DNA from: Bacillota bacterium
GTDB lineage: Bacteria > Bacillota > Clostridia > Lachnospirales > Lachnospiraceae
Assembly: GCA_023407575.1 (NCBI GenBank)
Contig: JAEYLX010000038.1
Location: forward strand, 1 to 64,000
DNA length: 64,000 bases
Reading direction: 5' to 3'
Position 1 is the stretch's first letter. Every line of letters begins with the position of its first letter. Shown in pieces: positions 16,766-25,618 of the stretch. A program made the position numbers and the translations under genes. Below the pieces are notes generated by a model. That model saw only the letters and a list, made by a program, of their open reading frames with translations. It was not told the DNA's origin and ran no database searches.

Positions 16766-17824
16766 TTATCCTTTACTCCCTTCATATAATTTGTTTTTTA
16801 AATAAAGCGCAACATTAACCAAGGCAATCATAACTGGTACCTCAATTAACGGTCCAATAACAGCAGCAAAAGCTTGATCCGATGCAATGCCAAAAACAGC
16901 TGCAGCAACCGCTATTGCCAATTCGAAGTTATTGCTGGCTGCGGTAAATGACAAAGTTATTGATTGTTCATAATTGAACTTACTCTTATAGGATATGTAA
17001 AAGCTAACCAGAAACATAATTATAAAATAGAGTAACAATGGAATAGCAATTCTTACTACATGAAGTGGATGCTGTATTATTTGCTCTCCTTTTGTACAGA
17101 ACATTATAACTATGGTATATAATAAAGCGATTAGTGCATAGGGCGATATTTTAGGTAAGTAATGACTTTCATACCATTCTATTCCTTTCATACGGGTCAA
17201 ACTAAACCTTGTAAGATAGCCCGCTACAAAAGGAATACCCAAATAGATAAATACACTTTTTCCTACTTCCCACATAGAGATGCTTACTGTTTGACCACCC
17301 CAGGAAAAGCCAAGTAGTTTCGGCAGCAGCGAAATAAAGAAGTAAATATAAAGTGAGTATAATAGAATTTGAAATATTGAATTTAAGGCAACTAAAGCAG
17401 CACAATATTCATTATCACCCTTAGCCAGTGTATTCCAAACAATCACCATAGCAATACATCTAGCTAAACCGATAATAATTAATCCCATTGCAAACCCGGA
17501 TAAATCAGGAAGAAAAGTTACGGCTAGAACAAACATTAGGATAGGTCCTATAATCCAATTCTGCAGTAAAGATACGGCTAATACTTTTTTATCTTTTGCA
17601 ACTGCACCTATTTTTTCATACTTTACCTTTGCCAGTGGTGGATACATCATTACAATTAAACCTATTGCAATGGGCCACGAAATCGTTCCGGTACTCATAC
17701 CTTCAATGGCTTTTCCTATACCTGGGAATAAAAAACCTATAGCAATTCCAAGTGCCATAGCAATAAATATCCATGCTGTAAGAAATCGATCTAGAAAACC
17801 TAACTTTTCATTTTCTTTATTCAT
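16766..17824 (-). CDS. acr3: Arsenite efflux permease Acr3
   Basis: Ten-helix membrane transporter of 352 residues that expels arsenite. GLARCIAMVIVWN in the fourth helix holds the Cys essential in the Acr3 family, and AASNNFELAIAVAAAVFG near 300 is the other signature. Length is normal. Start ATG 17824 has GAGG eight bases upstream. It lies between arsR (101 bases upstream) and arsC (2 bases downstream). Confidence 0.95.
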   Translation of the reverse strand: MNKENEKLGFLDRFLTAWIFIAMALGIAIGFLFPGIGKAIEGMSTGTISWPIAIGLIVMMYPPLAKVKYEKIGAVAKDKKVLAVSLLQNWIIGPILMFVLAVTFLPDLSGFAMGLIIIGLARCIAMVIVWNTLAKGDNEYCAALVALNSIFQILLYSLYIYFFISLLPKLLGFSWGGQTVSISMWEVGKSVFIYLGIPFVAGYLTRFSLTRMKGIEWYESHYLPKISPYALIALLYTIVIMFCTKGEQIIQHPLHVVRIAIPLLLYFIIMFLVSFYISYKSKFNYEQSITLSFTAASNNFELAIAVAAAVFGIASDQAFAAVIGPLIEVPVMIALVNVALYLKNKLYEGSKG

Positions 17825-17925
17825 GTGATAAACCTCATTCTTTAATTTTACTTATAATACGTTCTTTCTAATTACATGCATAATGGATTACTTGTAATTA
17901 ATAGTTCACCTAGAAGCGTTATCCT

Positions 17926-18237
17926 CTATTCACATTTAAAAAATTCTGTATTTTCATTCGAAACAGTCGTTAATTTTACCAACAATTCATTCGCGTATGT
18001 TGCTCCTTGCAAGGAAATTGAATAATACGTCCATTTTCCTTCATTGCGTGCCTGAACAATACCACTTTGAACTAATATTTTCATATGATGAGAAAGTGTG
18101 GACTGCCCTATTGCTAACTTTTCTAACAGTACGCAGGCGCATTTTTCTCCGTTTTGAAGTAGTTCTAGTATCTGAAGTCTGTTTTCATCACAAAAAGCTT
18201 TAAATATTTTTGCATTTTCAATAGGATCATTTTGCAT
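17926..18237 (-). CDS. arsR: ArsR-family arsenite-responsive repressor
   Basis: Winged-helix repressor of 103 residues. NGEKCACVLLEKL places a Cys-x-Cys pair at the helix used for As(III) binding in classical ArsR proteins, and IGQSTLSHHMKILVQSG is the recognition helix. GAGG eight bases before ATG 18237 sets the start, rather than the upstream GTG. It is the first gene of the ars operon and is preceded by a promoter overlapped by a palindromic operator, so derepression by arsenite is expected. Confidence 0.93.
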   Translation of the reverse strand: MQNDPIENAKIFKAFCDENRLQILELLQNGEKCACVLLEKLAIGQSTLSHHMKILVQSGIVQARNEGKWTYYSISLQGATYANELLVKLTTVSNENTEFFKCE

Positions 18238-18269
18238 AGTATTCACCTCGTCTTACATCTATATTATTC

Positions 18270-18309
18270 GATTTGACTTGATTATATGAATCAAATCTAA
18301 TTTTGTCAA
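18270..18309 (-). promoter_or_regulatory. ars operon promoter and ArsR operator
   Basis: On the minus strand TTGACA (18304-18309), 17 bp, TATAAT (18281-18286), a perfect consensus. A nested dyad covers it: GATTTGA-N14-TCAAATC (18270-18297) and, inside it, TTGATT-N5-AATCAA (18278-18294). This matches the ATCAA/TTGAT style of ArsR operators. Confidence 0.85.
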
Positions 18310-18372
18310 TATGACATTATAATTTATAGGAATATAAATAAGTTATTTAAATGTAGGAAATATCCAAATGGA

Positions 18373-18450
18373 TTGACAATTATAGGAACTAAAGATATAA
18401 TATGCATACATACAATATGTACACTTACAATATGTGCACATACAATATAG
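18373..18450 (+). promoter_or_regulatory. Consensus promoter with triple operator-like repeats for second MarR operon
   Basis: TTGACA (18373-18378), 17 bp, TATAAT (18396-18401). The next 45 bases hold three near-identical units, CATACAATATGTA, CTTACAATATGTG and CATACAATATAG, spaced 15 bases apart, with a TGTGCACA palindrome at a junction. The repeats cover the expected transcription start and probably bind the MarR protein encoded next. Confidence 0.72.
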
Positions 18451-18483
18451 AAACGTATTATAATGCGATTGGAGGGACTTATT

Positions 18484-18927
18484 TTGGAAATACAACAGTC
18501 ATTGGGATATCTTTTAAATACTAGCGCGAGGTTAATGAAAAGAAATCTGGATCTGCAGCTTAAAAGCTATGGTATTACTACTGCACAATGGGCGGTTTTA
18601 AAGTTATTATCGGTGGAGGATAATTTATCACAAGCTGAAATTGCTAATAAAACAAACGCTGATAGGGCTACCTGTGGAGCTGTTATCGATAAGCTCATAT
18701 CAAAAGGGCTATTACAAAAGGATTTATTTGAAAATGACCGTAGGAGCTATCGAGTGAGAATTTTACCACCTGCACTTGCAATTATTAATAAGGTAACTTT
18801 ATTAGCGGAAAGTGTAAATAAATCATCGATGAAAGGTCTATCTGATAAAGACATTAGTGTACTTACACGATGCTTGAATACAATCATATTAAATTTGGGA
18901 GGTGAAAATGATGTCGTGGACGCATGA
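18484..18927 (+). CDS. MarR-family transcriptional regulator
   Basis: Winged-helix regulator of 147 residues (IQQSLGYLLNTSARLMKRNL, helix core SQAEIANKTNADRATCGAVIDKLISKGLL, wing DLFENDRRSYRVRI). GGAGGG lies seven bases before TTG 18484, which is preferred over the ATG at 18463. Its 3' end overlaps the next gene by 20 bases, so translation is probably coupled. A repeat array behind a consensus promoter suggests autorepression. It is divergent from the ars operon. Ligand unknown. Confidence 0.88.
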   Translation: MEIQQSLGYLLNTSARLMKRNLDLQLKSYGITTAQWAVLKLLSVEDNLSQAEIANKTNADRATCGAVIDKLISKGLLQKDLFENDRRSYRVRILPPALAIINKVTLLAESVNKSSMKGLSDKDISVLTRCLNTIILNLGGENDVVDA

Positions 18928-19285
18928 AATCATTCGGGCATTTTTTGTTGCTTTTGGAGCTTTGCAATCAATTTCAAATATCAATTATTTATTAAAGAAG
19001 AACGGACTTGAATTAGCAAGGAAGCAACACAAGGAGTTACCTAACATTACTACCGATAAACAGATACAAGTTAAAATGATAGGTATGTTTTTCTTTGGTA
19101 TTCTTTTTCTATTAACAGGTTTAATCTCTTATATTACTCGCTCTTATTATGAGTTAAGTTTTATTATTCTTTTGGGGGCTTATCTGTTATATACATTGAT
19201 GGAAGCTGTTTATTATAGATTTTGGAGAACCTTTGGAGCTTGTATCATAGCTGCTTTATTATTCCTGATTGCTTTATTTGTATAG
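18908..19285 (+). CDS. Small four-helix membrane protein in MarR operon
   Basis: Integral membrane protein of about 125 residues. Segments near 10-25, 58-78, 84-104 and 108-125 are hydrophobic and a basic stretch (ARKQHKELPNI) lies between the first two. GGGAGG five bases before ATG 18908 (or eight before 18911) sets the start inside the end of the MarR gene. No family is recognised. Its position implies control by that MarR protein, perhaps in membrane stress or export of the ligand. Confidence 0.65.
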   Translation: MMSWTHEIIRAFFVAFGALQSISNINYLLKKNGLELARKQHKELPNITTDKQIQVKMIGMFFFGILFLLTGLISYITRSYYELSFIILLGAYLLYTLMEAVYYRFWRTFGACIIAALLFLIALFV

Positions 19286-19377
19286 TTTTTAATATGTAAA
19301 AGGTTGCTTTCTTTCCTGTATGGTAAATAAAAAGTCATAGTTATGTAAGCAGAAATATGGTGACATAAAATGCAAGA

Positions 19378-19412
19378 AAAGCGGTGGTTTTGAGAAATCA
19401 AACCGCCGCTTT
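19378..19412. terminator. GC-rich terminator hairpin between convergent transcripts
   Basis: AAAGCGGTGGTTTTGA pairs with TCAAACCGCCGCTTT (one bulge, one G-T pair) around a GAAA-like loop. It lies between the plus-strand MarR operon and the minus-strand BspA-like gene. T-rich bases flank it on both strands, so it may serve both. Confidence 0.6.
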
Positions 19413-19500
19413 CTATAGTATGACAATGAAAACATTATAATTGCAATGTAATCAATGATAGACAAGAAAACTTTGTTGAACATTAGATTAACGTTTGAAA

Positions 19501-21822
19501 CTAATAATGATAAAGTTGTTTTATAAAATTAGGTATTGTCGTTGTATCTATTCCAGGTAAAACATCCGCGGGTCCCCAAAAATAATATAAACCTCCGTTT
19601 TTGGTAATATAAAAATCATGATCTACGGCTTGAATTTCCTTTAAAGCAAGTGCACACTCCAAATTAAGAGTACCTTGTAAATACTGTAGGTTGGAACTAA
19701 GACGTAACACTTTGTCTTCTTTATCAATCGGATATGCCACCATCACATTACCTGACTTGCTATATAGAACGCCGTCAATTGACTTATAGTACTCATTATC
19801 TAAGGGCACAATAATTTTCTTTAATGCTGTAAGGTATAAAAATGGATGATAATAAAAATATGCGTCACCACCATTGTGAGGTTGCTCTGATACTTCGCTT
19901 GTTCGGATAGAAAAGGTGAGTTCCTCCAGATATGGATTATATAGATCACTATTTATTATACTAACGCTGCTAGGGACTACATAAGCTTTATCTTCTTTTG
20001 CTGCTGGGTACAACAAAAGAATGGACCCATCCTTAGTCAATAATACATTATCCTCTGATTTCAAATCAGAATTCCTGCTGTCAACATTAATTCTTTCTAG
20101 TTTCGGTGAATAGGAGCCCCATATTGTCTTATAATAATAGAAGTTCGTTTGGCCATCTCCTGTTTCTAACCCTAAGGTATGCTCTAATTTTTCACGAATA
20201 CAATCCTTCGGAATATTTAACTCTACCAGATTAAGGACATTAACTAACTGAGATTGTGCAACACTTTTTACTGTGTCGGGTATCGTGTATACTTGGTTCT
20301 TATGATTTTGAGGATATAATAACAAACTGGTCATGTCTTTGGAATATAAAATACCATCCTTCGAAGTGTAAAAGGGATTATCCTCTGATATAGTAACCTG
20401 CTCCAGATGATGAAAGCCAAAGTAGTAATTTCCAAAAAGGTCTGACCTCCATTGAGAAGGTATTATTGTTTTTAAATTCTTCGAAAGAGTTAATGACGTC
20501 GTGTTATTCTCATAAGTAAACATACTCCAGTCAAATTCAGTAACGCTATCTGGAAGAATGATTTCTTTTATTGAATTATTATTTGGATACAGCTTAATAT
20601 TAGTTAAATCCTTAGAGTATAGTATTCCTTGATTTAGAACAAAATTTGAATTTCCATCCTTAAGAATGACTTCTTGTATTTTATTAGCTGCAGTATTTGT
20701 TATAGACGTAAGTGCTTTTGGTATCACAATTGTCTTTGCGGCATCAAGGGTAGGTATGATTGATAAGTCTAATTCAGTCAGTGTTTCTGGAAATATTAAC
20801 TTCTCTTCTGCTTTTTTCTCCGGCCAATAGATTAACTTACTTTTCTGTTTATTATAGAGAACCCCATTGTAGGAGGAGTAGGTCGGATTATCCTTATTTA
20901 CATAGATTGCATTTATACTTGAAAAATCAAAGGCCCACTGTGAAATCCCGGATAAACTTTTTGGTAGGGTAATGGACCTGATTTTAGTATTCATAAAAGC
21001 AGCTCCGTCAATATATTGTAAACCTTCTGATAGAGATAAACTTAGGATACTACTATTTTCAAATGCTCTATAGTCAAGTCTTTCGGTTCCTTTAGGAACG
21101 GTATAGCTGCTTGCAGTCTTTTTTTCAGGGTATTTTAATAGTCTTTTACCATCCTTGCTGAAGAGCACACCACCTATGGACTTATAATTTTTATTATTTT
21201 TATTTACTATAATGTTTTTAAGCGCGGGCAATTGAAGATTATACTGCTTTATTTTCTCTCCGAAAGTAATATCTGTTATATATTTATTTTCAATTTGAAT
21301 TGAAGTTATCGTATCTGGAATAATGAATTTATTGTTTGTCTTTCCCTTAGGATAATATATTATTGATTTGCCATCTTTTGAATAAAGAATACCGTCGATT
21401 GACTTGTATTTTTTATTTTTATTTGATACGGTAATGACTTTTAACTTCTCGAGAGATGCACGGACAGAGATCTCAATATTATCGATAAAAACATGCGTAC
21501 CTGTCTCAAAATTAGTTACGGTGGATGATAAACTGATGGTCTCCGCATTTGGAAAACGTACAAAGAGTCCCTCTGGTATATTTTTAATTCCTTCTGATAT
21601 AATAATTTTTTTGATGAAAGCATACGTAATTTTGCTAGGAATCTGATTGGAAGTAGAAACTATCTTTTTTAACACAACTGTTGATGCGTCTGTAAATTCT
21701 AATATCATTGTACCGACTTGAATTGTTTTGGATTTTGCCTCGCTTTTTACGGTCGGTATGCTTGTAATAATCATTACAATACATATTAGCAAAATGCCAA
21801 ACACTTTATAAACTTTTCTCAT
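19501..21822 (-). CDS. Secreted BspA-like leucine-rich-repeat protein
   Basis: Extracellular protein of 773 residues. A signal peptide is followed by SEAKSKTIQVG. The body is built from LRR_5 (BspA/Treponema-type) repeats. Eight copies of a recurring unit, consensus YKSIDGVLYSKDGKxLLxYP followed by a VP/LPDTVTxI strand, can be read between about 130 and 770. Such proteins bind host or polysaccharide surfaces. There is no visible LPXTG anchor. The start at 21822 (MRKVYKVFG) is preferred because the longer frame upstream contains a terminator and lacks a signal sequence. It is a single gene. Confidence 0.82.
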   Translation of the reverse strand: MRKVYKVFGILLICIVMIITSIPTVKSEAKSKTIQVGTMILEFTDASTVVLKKIVSTSNQIPSKITYAFIKKIIISEGIKNIPEGLFVRFPNAETISLSSTVTNFETGTHVFIDNIEISVRASLEKLKVITVSNKNKKYKSIDGILYSKDGKSIIYYPKGKTNNKFIIPDTITSIQIENKYITDITFGEKIKQYNLQLPALKNIIVNKNNKNYKSIGGVLFSKDGKRLLKYPEKKTASSYTVPKGTERLDYRAFENSSILSLSLSEGLQYIDGAAFMNTKIRSITLPKSLSGISQWAFDFSSINAIYVNKDNPTYSSYNGVLYNKQKSKLIYWPEKKAEEKLIFPETLTELDLSIIPTLDAAKTIVIPKALTSITNTAANKIQEVILKDGNSNFVLNQGILYSKDLTNIKLYPNNNSIKEIILPDSVTEFDWSMFTYENNTTSLTLSKNLKTIIPSQWRSDLFGNYYFGFHHLEQVTISEDNPFYTSKDGILYSKDMTSLLLYPQNHKNQVYTIPDTVKSVAQSQLVNVLNLVELNIPKDCIREKLEHTLGLETGDGQTNFYYYKTIWGSYSPKLERINVDSRNSDLKSEDNVLLTKDGSILLLYPAAKEDKAYVVPSSVSIINSDLYNPYLEELTFSIRTSEVSEQPHNGGDAYFYYHPFLYLTALKKIIVPLDNEYYKSIDGVLYSKSGNVMVAYPIDKEDKVLRLSSNLQYLQGTLNLECALALKEIQAVDHDFYITKNGGLYYFWGPADVLPGIDTTTIPNFIKQLYHY

Positions 21823-21922
21823 TGCTTCACATCTCCCTATGTTTTTATACTTTGATTCAATTATCCAAATAATGTAACTGAATGTCAATAGGCATTGAAA
21901 AGCAAATTTAAGAATAAAAAAT

Positions 21923-21956
21923 GGCAGTCCGGTCATAATCCTATGAACGGACTGCC
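21923..21956 (-). terminator. Rho-independent terminator of the creatininase-family gene
   Basis: GGCAGTCCGGTCATA pairs with TATGAACGGACTGCC (one mismatch) over a four-base loop. ATTTTTTATTCTT follows on the minus strand, 50 bases after the stop at 22008. Confidence 0.8.
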
Positions 21957-22007
21957 CTATTCGGCATATGGAATATTTGACACATTGGCGCAAATAATGG
22001 TTCAAGC

Positions 22008-22868
22008 TCACTCCTTTTCTCTAGGCTGATTTATACGTGTTAATATAGCTTCTGTCGTCCTGTGTGCGTAATCTGCCACATGATCGGCGATATCAACCTT
22101 TTCATAACTCGCTGGTGAGCCCAGGTAGCCCTGAGGTGAAAGCTGTTTGAGTTGTCCACCAAACATCCATGCTTCAAAGTTATCACCAAGAGTCACATCA
22201 GGCAATGATTTGGCTTTTTCAGTATCAACTAAATGAGGATAGAACATATTAATCGTTGCGGTTTCCATATCACCGCCGTGTGTATCCGGGATTGGGGCAT
22301 TGCTTACTTTTATTGTTTGCGGTTCTATTACATAAAAGCAAGGTTCCTTGCTATTTAGCCCAAAATGGTGAAGCATAAATTCTTGATATGGGAAACATGC
22401 TGTAATATCCAGCATATCACAGGCATCCTTAAATGCATGCATGGCGGCAACTTGATGCTCAATATCCCCATGTGCATTTACACCAAATACACGTTGAAAT
22501 CCAAAATTTTTCAACGAAGCAAGAATGTCATATAGCAGAGCTTGTGCTGTTTCCATCCGTATGTTAAAGGAACCAATAAACCCTCTTGCCGATTGGCAGA
22601 TGCCCCAGTAAAAAGGTGGTGCAATTACAGCTGCGTAACCCTGTTCTTCGAGTTTTTGTTTAATGGAAATGCAGTAAATGTGAGCGGTGTATATATCTGT
22701 AGCTAAACATAAATGCGGACCGTGTTCTTCAATGACACCCATTGGTAATAAAACAATCGCATTTTCATCTGCAGAGCGTTGAATATCAGACCACTTCATA
22801 TCCGCCATTGTATTTGTAAAGATATTGCTTACCAAATCGTTCTTTGCATTAATTGATTTTGATGACAT
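22008..22868 (-). CDS. Creatininase-family amidohydrolase
   Basis: Metal-dependent amidohydrolase of 286 residues. LPMGVIEEHGPHLCLATD (residues about 41-58) provides the Glu, His and Asp metal ligands, GVNAHGDIEHQ is the second His motif, and HGGDMETATI is the HxGxxET signature. Family members open cyclic amides (creatinine) or cleave peptides in cofactor maturation such as mycofactocin MftE. No redox-cofactor genes are adjacent, so the substrate is open. Start ATG 22868 has GGGAGG six bases upstream. Confidence 0.85.
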   Translation of the reverse strand: MSSKSINAKNDLVSNIFTNTMADMKWSDIQRSADENAIVLLPMGVIEEHGPHLCLATDIYTAHIYCISIKQKLEEQGYAAVIAPPFYWGICQSARGFIGSFNIRMETAQALLYDILASLKNFGFQRVFGVNAHGDIEHQVAAMHAFKDACDMLDITACFPYQEFMLHHFGLNSKEPCFYVIEPQTIKVSNAPIPDTHGGDMETATINMFYPHLVDTEKAKSLPDVTLGDNFEAWMFGGQLKQLSPQGYLGSPASYEKVDIADHVADYAHRTTEAILTRINQPREKE

Positions 22869-22931
22869 GGAAATCCTCCCGATTATAACAAAGCCTAAAG
22901 TATAGATTTACTATTTTTACTCCAAAATATA

Positions 22932-22965
22932 AAACAAGCCGAACTAGAAATCGTTCGACTTGTTT
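22932..22965 (-). terminator. Terminator downstream of tRNA-Ser
   Basis: AAACAAGCCGAAC pairs with GTTCGACTTGTTT (one mismatch) around an eight-base loop. The minus strand continues TTTTATATTTTGG. It lies 28 bases beyond the tRNA 3' end. Confidence 0.7.
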
Positions 22966-22993
22966 CCCTGCTTTTTATCAAAAGCATTGTGAG

Positions 22994-23079
22994 CGGAAGC
23001 GGTGGGATTCGAACCCACGAACCCGTTAAGGTTACCTGATTTCGAGTCAGGGCCGTTATGACCACTTCGATACGCTTCC
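22994..23079 (-). tRNA. tRNA-Ser (anticodon CGA)
   Basis: An 86-base cloverleaf on the minus strand. The acceptor stem GGAAGCG/CGCTTCC has discriminator G, as expected for serine. The anticodon loop CTCGAAA between CCTGA and TCAGG gives anticodon CGA (reads UCG). There is a long variable arm and a T-arm with GGTTCGAATCC. CCA is not encoded. A terminator follows. Confidence 0.95.
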
Positions 23080-23361
23080 ATAAAGATCTTGAATTGTAAG
23101 TGTTTTCAATCTAGCTAATCAATAAAACTAGAATAATTTACAAATCAGATGCGTTATCTATTATAACACATTCAAGGCAGAAATCAATCATGAAAAAGAT
23201 TTATTTAAACTACTAATAGCCTTCTTTTGCATTAAACCTCACTTATATAAAGGTTGCTAAAAAGGACAATGAAATGAATTCCACCTTTTTGCATTTTAAC
23301 TTACCATATATTACTTGTCGACGAGAAACGGAAACGCCATGTATATTTATAATTATGAACC

Positions 23362-23400
23362 AGGGGTATAAGGTAGCCTTGCTAGTTACCTTATACCCCT
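23362..23400. repeat. Perfect 14-bp stem-loop downstream of holA
   Basis: AGGGGTATAAGGTA (23362-23375) is perfectly inverted at 23387-23400 with an 11-base loop. It sits 49 bases beyond the holA stop. Neither strand has a good T-run afterwards, so it may stabilise the mRNA end or terminate inefficiently. No gene is seen in 23080-23448. Confidence 0.55.
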
Positions 23401-23448
23401 GTCTATGTCGATTCTTTCATATTAATTTTGAATGGAACTGCTATGCAA

Positions 23449-24426
23449 TTATTTCTTACTAAAGGTAATTATATATAACTCAACGCCAATCTTCTCAACC
23501 ATTCTGCCGGTCTTAATCTGCTCTTCAATATCTGTACCAAATTCTAAGGCTTCCTTTAAGCGCTTTGTATTGAAATTCTTAGCTTGCGCCAAATACTTAT
23601 TTACTGCAAAAGGAGGAACACCAACCTTTTCGCTGATTGAAGAGGAATTATAACCCAGGGCTTGCAGACTTTTTGCTTGCATAAGAATATTAAAATGGCG
23701 AATGATAAGATATAAAATTGACATGGGCTTTTCTCTTACCGATAATAAATCATAATAAAGCATAAGTGCCTTGTTGGATTGTTTTCCAGCAATCGCATCA
23801 ATCATTTGAAAGATTTTACCTTGAACCTGTGCTGTCACAACAGCGTCAATATCAGCTGTAGTTACAATCTCCCGTCCGATGGTATAACTAATGATTTTCT
23901 CAACTTCATTGCAAATATTCATCATATCGGTACCAGTTCGATCTAATAGATATAAAATACTGGGTTCTGTAATTTTTTTACCTTCCTGTTCTAAAAGAGA
24001 TGCTACGAAAAGCTTTAAATTCTGCTCATCCATACCATTCATTTCTGAAACAGTTCCATGATCTCGAACAAGTTTAAATAATTTACTTCTCTTGTCAATT
24101 TCTGATTCCACAAAGATAACAACTGAACTTTCCGGTATCTGTGAAATCAACTCACTAAGGTCACTCTGGTTTTTAAATAAATGACTATTCTCAATTAAGA
24201 TTAGTCTTCTCTCTGAAAAGAAGGGAAGTGTCTGCGCATCTTCTGCAACCTTTCGAACATCAATTCCAGTTCCTTCATAATAAGAGTAGTTCATATCTCC
24301 GCCGTCAGGAAGAAGCGCGTTTTTTAACTTATCTCGGTAAAGCTTCTTAAGATATTCCTCACTACCATATAAGAGATAGTACGGTTTGAAGCTTCCTGTT
24401 TTTATATGCTCCTTAATTACCTTCAT
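23449..24426 (-). CDS. holA: DNA polymerase III delta subunit
   Basis: Clamp-loader subunit of 325 residues that opens the sliding clamp. KPYYLLYGSEEYLKKLYRDKL at the N-terminus, the central FFSERRLILIENSHLF, DRTGTDMMNICNEVEKI, and VHPFAV-like VPPFAVNKYLAQAKNF are diagnostic of HolA/YqeN. AGGAG eight bases before ATG 24426 decides the start. It lies between lepB and tRNA-Ser. Confidence 0.93.
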   Translation of the reverse strand: MKVIKEHIKTGSFKPYYLLYGSEEYLKKLYRDKLKNALLPDGGDMNYSYYEGTGIDVRKVAEDAQTLPFFSERRLILIENSHLFKNQSDLSELISQIPESSVVIFVESEIDKRSKLFKLVRDHGTVSEMNGMDEQNLKLFVASLLEQEGKKITEPSILYLLDRTGTDMMNICNEVEKIISYTIGREIVTTADIDAVVTAQVQGKIFQMIDAIAGKQSNKALMLYYDLLSVREKPMSILYLIIRHFNILMQAKSLQALGYNSSSISEKVGVPPFAVNKYLAQAKNFNTKRLKEALEFGTDIEEQIKTGRMVEKIGVELYIITFSKK

Positions 24427-24511
24427 ACGAATGACTCCTACCAAGTCAGAACATTAATTATTCTATCGAATTCATATGTAAATTGTAAGAACAAATTAAA
24501 ATTCATTTATT

Positions 24512-25204
24512 CTAATCTACAGTACCAAACTTGCTTAATGGTTTAATTCGAAGAATAACTGTTCCTCCTATGTTCTTCTTCTCTACATTTCCAACTTCCT
24601 CAAAACGGCTGTCTCTGCTGTGGTTTCGATTGTCGCCCATAACAAAATATTCACCTTCACCTAGTACAATTGGTTGAGCTGCTCTGCCAGGGTCTAAAAT
24701 TGGTTCTTTACCATAACTCTCTTCTAAAATTTCACCGTCTATATAGATATCACTTCCAATAATTTGAACCGTTTCACCAGGCAATCCAATTACCCTTTTT
24801 ACATAATACTCACTGTTTTCACGTCCGAAAGGATAGAATACAATAATATCAAATCGGTCAATTGCATCGAAGTGATAGGTTATCTTCTCAACATATAATT
24901 GCTCTCCATTATGGAGTGTATTCTCCATAGAGGCTCCGTCAACGATGGTTCGTTGTAAAACAAAGTTGGGCAAGATATAAATGCATACGAAAATCAGTAC
25001 TGCATAAAAGATTAAATCATAGAGAACTCCTCTGGAATTATTCTTTTTCTTTTGTTCTTCCTGATTTTCTACATTATCAAAATAAGGCTCTTCAAAAACG
25101 ACAGTATTCTCTTCTTGAATAGAAGCATCTACTTTCACTTCCTTGGAGTCCAAAACTTCATCAATCTCTTTTTTTAAATCTTCATCCTGATGATTTGACA
25201 TAGC
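24512..25204 (-). CDS. lepB: Type I signal peptidase
   Basis: Membrane-bound leader peptidase of 230 residues. An acidic cytosolic N-terminus of about 55 residues precedes a single transmembrane helix (VLYDLIFYAVLIFVCIYIL). Box B DGASMENTL carries the catalytic Ser, box D YYVKRVIGLPGE the catalytic Lys, and box E MGDNRNHSRDSR completes the fold. GAGG eight bases before ATG 25204 sets the start. It lies 85 bases from holA and 112 from rpoZ. The long charged N-terminal extension is seen in some clostridial SipS-like enzymes. Confidence 0.93.
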   Translation of the reverse strand, partial: AMSNHQDEDLKKEIDEVLDSKEVKVDASIQEENTVVFEEPYFDNVENQEEQKKKNNSRGVLYDLIFYAVLIFVCIYILPNFVLQRTIVDGASMENTLHNGEQLYVEKITYHFDAIDRFDIIVFYPFGRENSEYYVKRVIGLPGETVQIIGSDIYIDGEILEESYGKEPILDPGRAAQPIVLGEGEYFVMGDNRNHSRDSRFEEVGNVEKKNIGGTVILRIKPLSKFGTVD

Positions 25205-25316
25205 AATTACCTCTCTCATATGTCCTATAAGTTATCAATACACGATAAAGCACCTTCATAGAGCTAATATGAAAGTGCTAGCAAACTTTTTATACTTATT
25301 AGGTGTAAAGATTTTA

Positions 25317-25571
25317 CTATGCGTTATTATTGTCGTTTAATTCATCATCGCCGACAATCTTAACTTTAGAGCGATTTAACTCTTCAACTGCAATAGACAA
25401 AGGCTTTGGATAAGCTACATCAACCAATGGATTTGCACCGTCAATAATCTGTCTAGCACGTCTTGCTGTTGCAATTACGATAGAATATCTGCTATTAACT
25501 ACTGGCTGTTCTCCTGGTTCTACCTCACTATTAACTACTCGCATTAAATCTGTGTATGATGGATGCAACAT
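25317..25571 (-). CDS. rpoZ: RNA polymerase omega subunit
   Basis: Small RNA polymerase subunit of 84 residues that assists beta-prime folding. SRYSIVIATARRARQIIDG is the omega core, and KPLSIAVEELNRSKVKIV the C-terminal part. AAGGAG eight bases before ATG 25571 is used. It normally follows gmk in the yicC-remA-gmk-rpoZ order; here remA is the direct neighbour, 47 bases away, with no room for gmk. Confidence 0.93.
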   Translation of the reverse strand: MLHPSYTDLMRVVNSEVEPGEQPVVNSRYSIVIATARRARQIIDGANPLVDVAYPKPLSIAVEELNRSKVKIVGDDELNDNNNA

Positions 25572-25618
25572 ATTTATAACTCCTTCCAATATTAAAAACT
25601 CTTATTTATTCGTCAAAA

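Noticed and set aside
21822..22011. 63-codon N-terminal extension of the BspA-like protein
   Set aside because: It would read through the terminator of the creatininase-family gene and place the signal peptide internally.
23362..23400. Rho-independent terminator of holA
   Set aside because: The stem is perfect but neither strand has a proper T-run, so it is listed only as a stem-loop.
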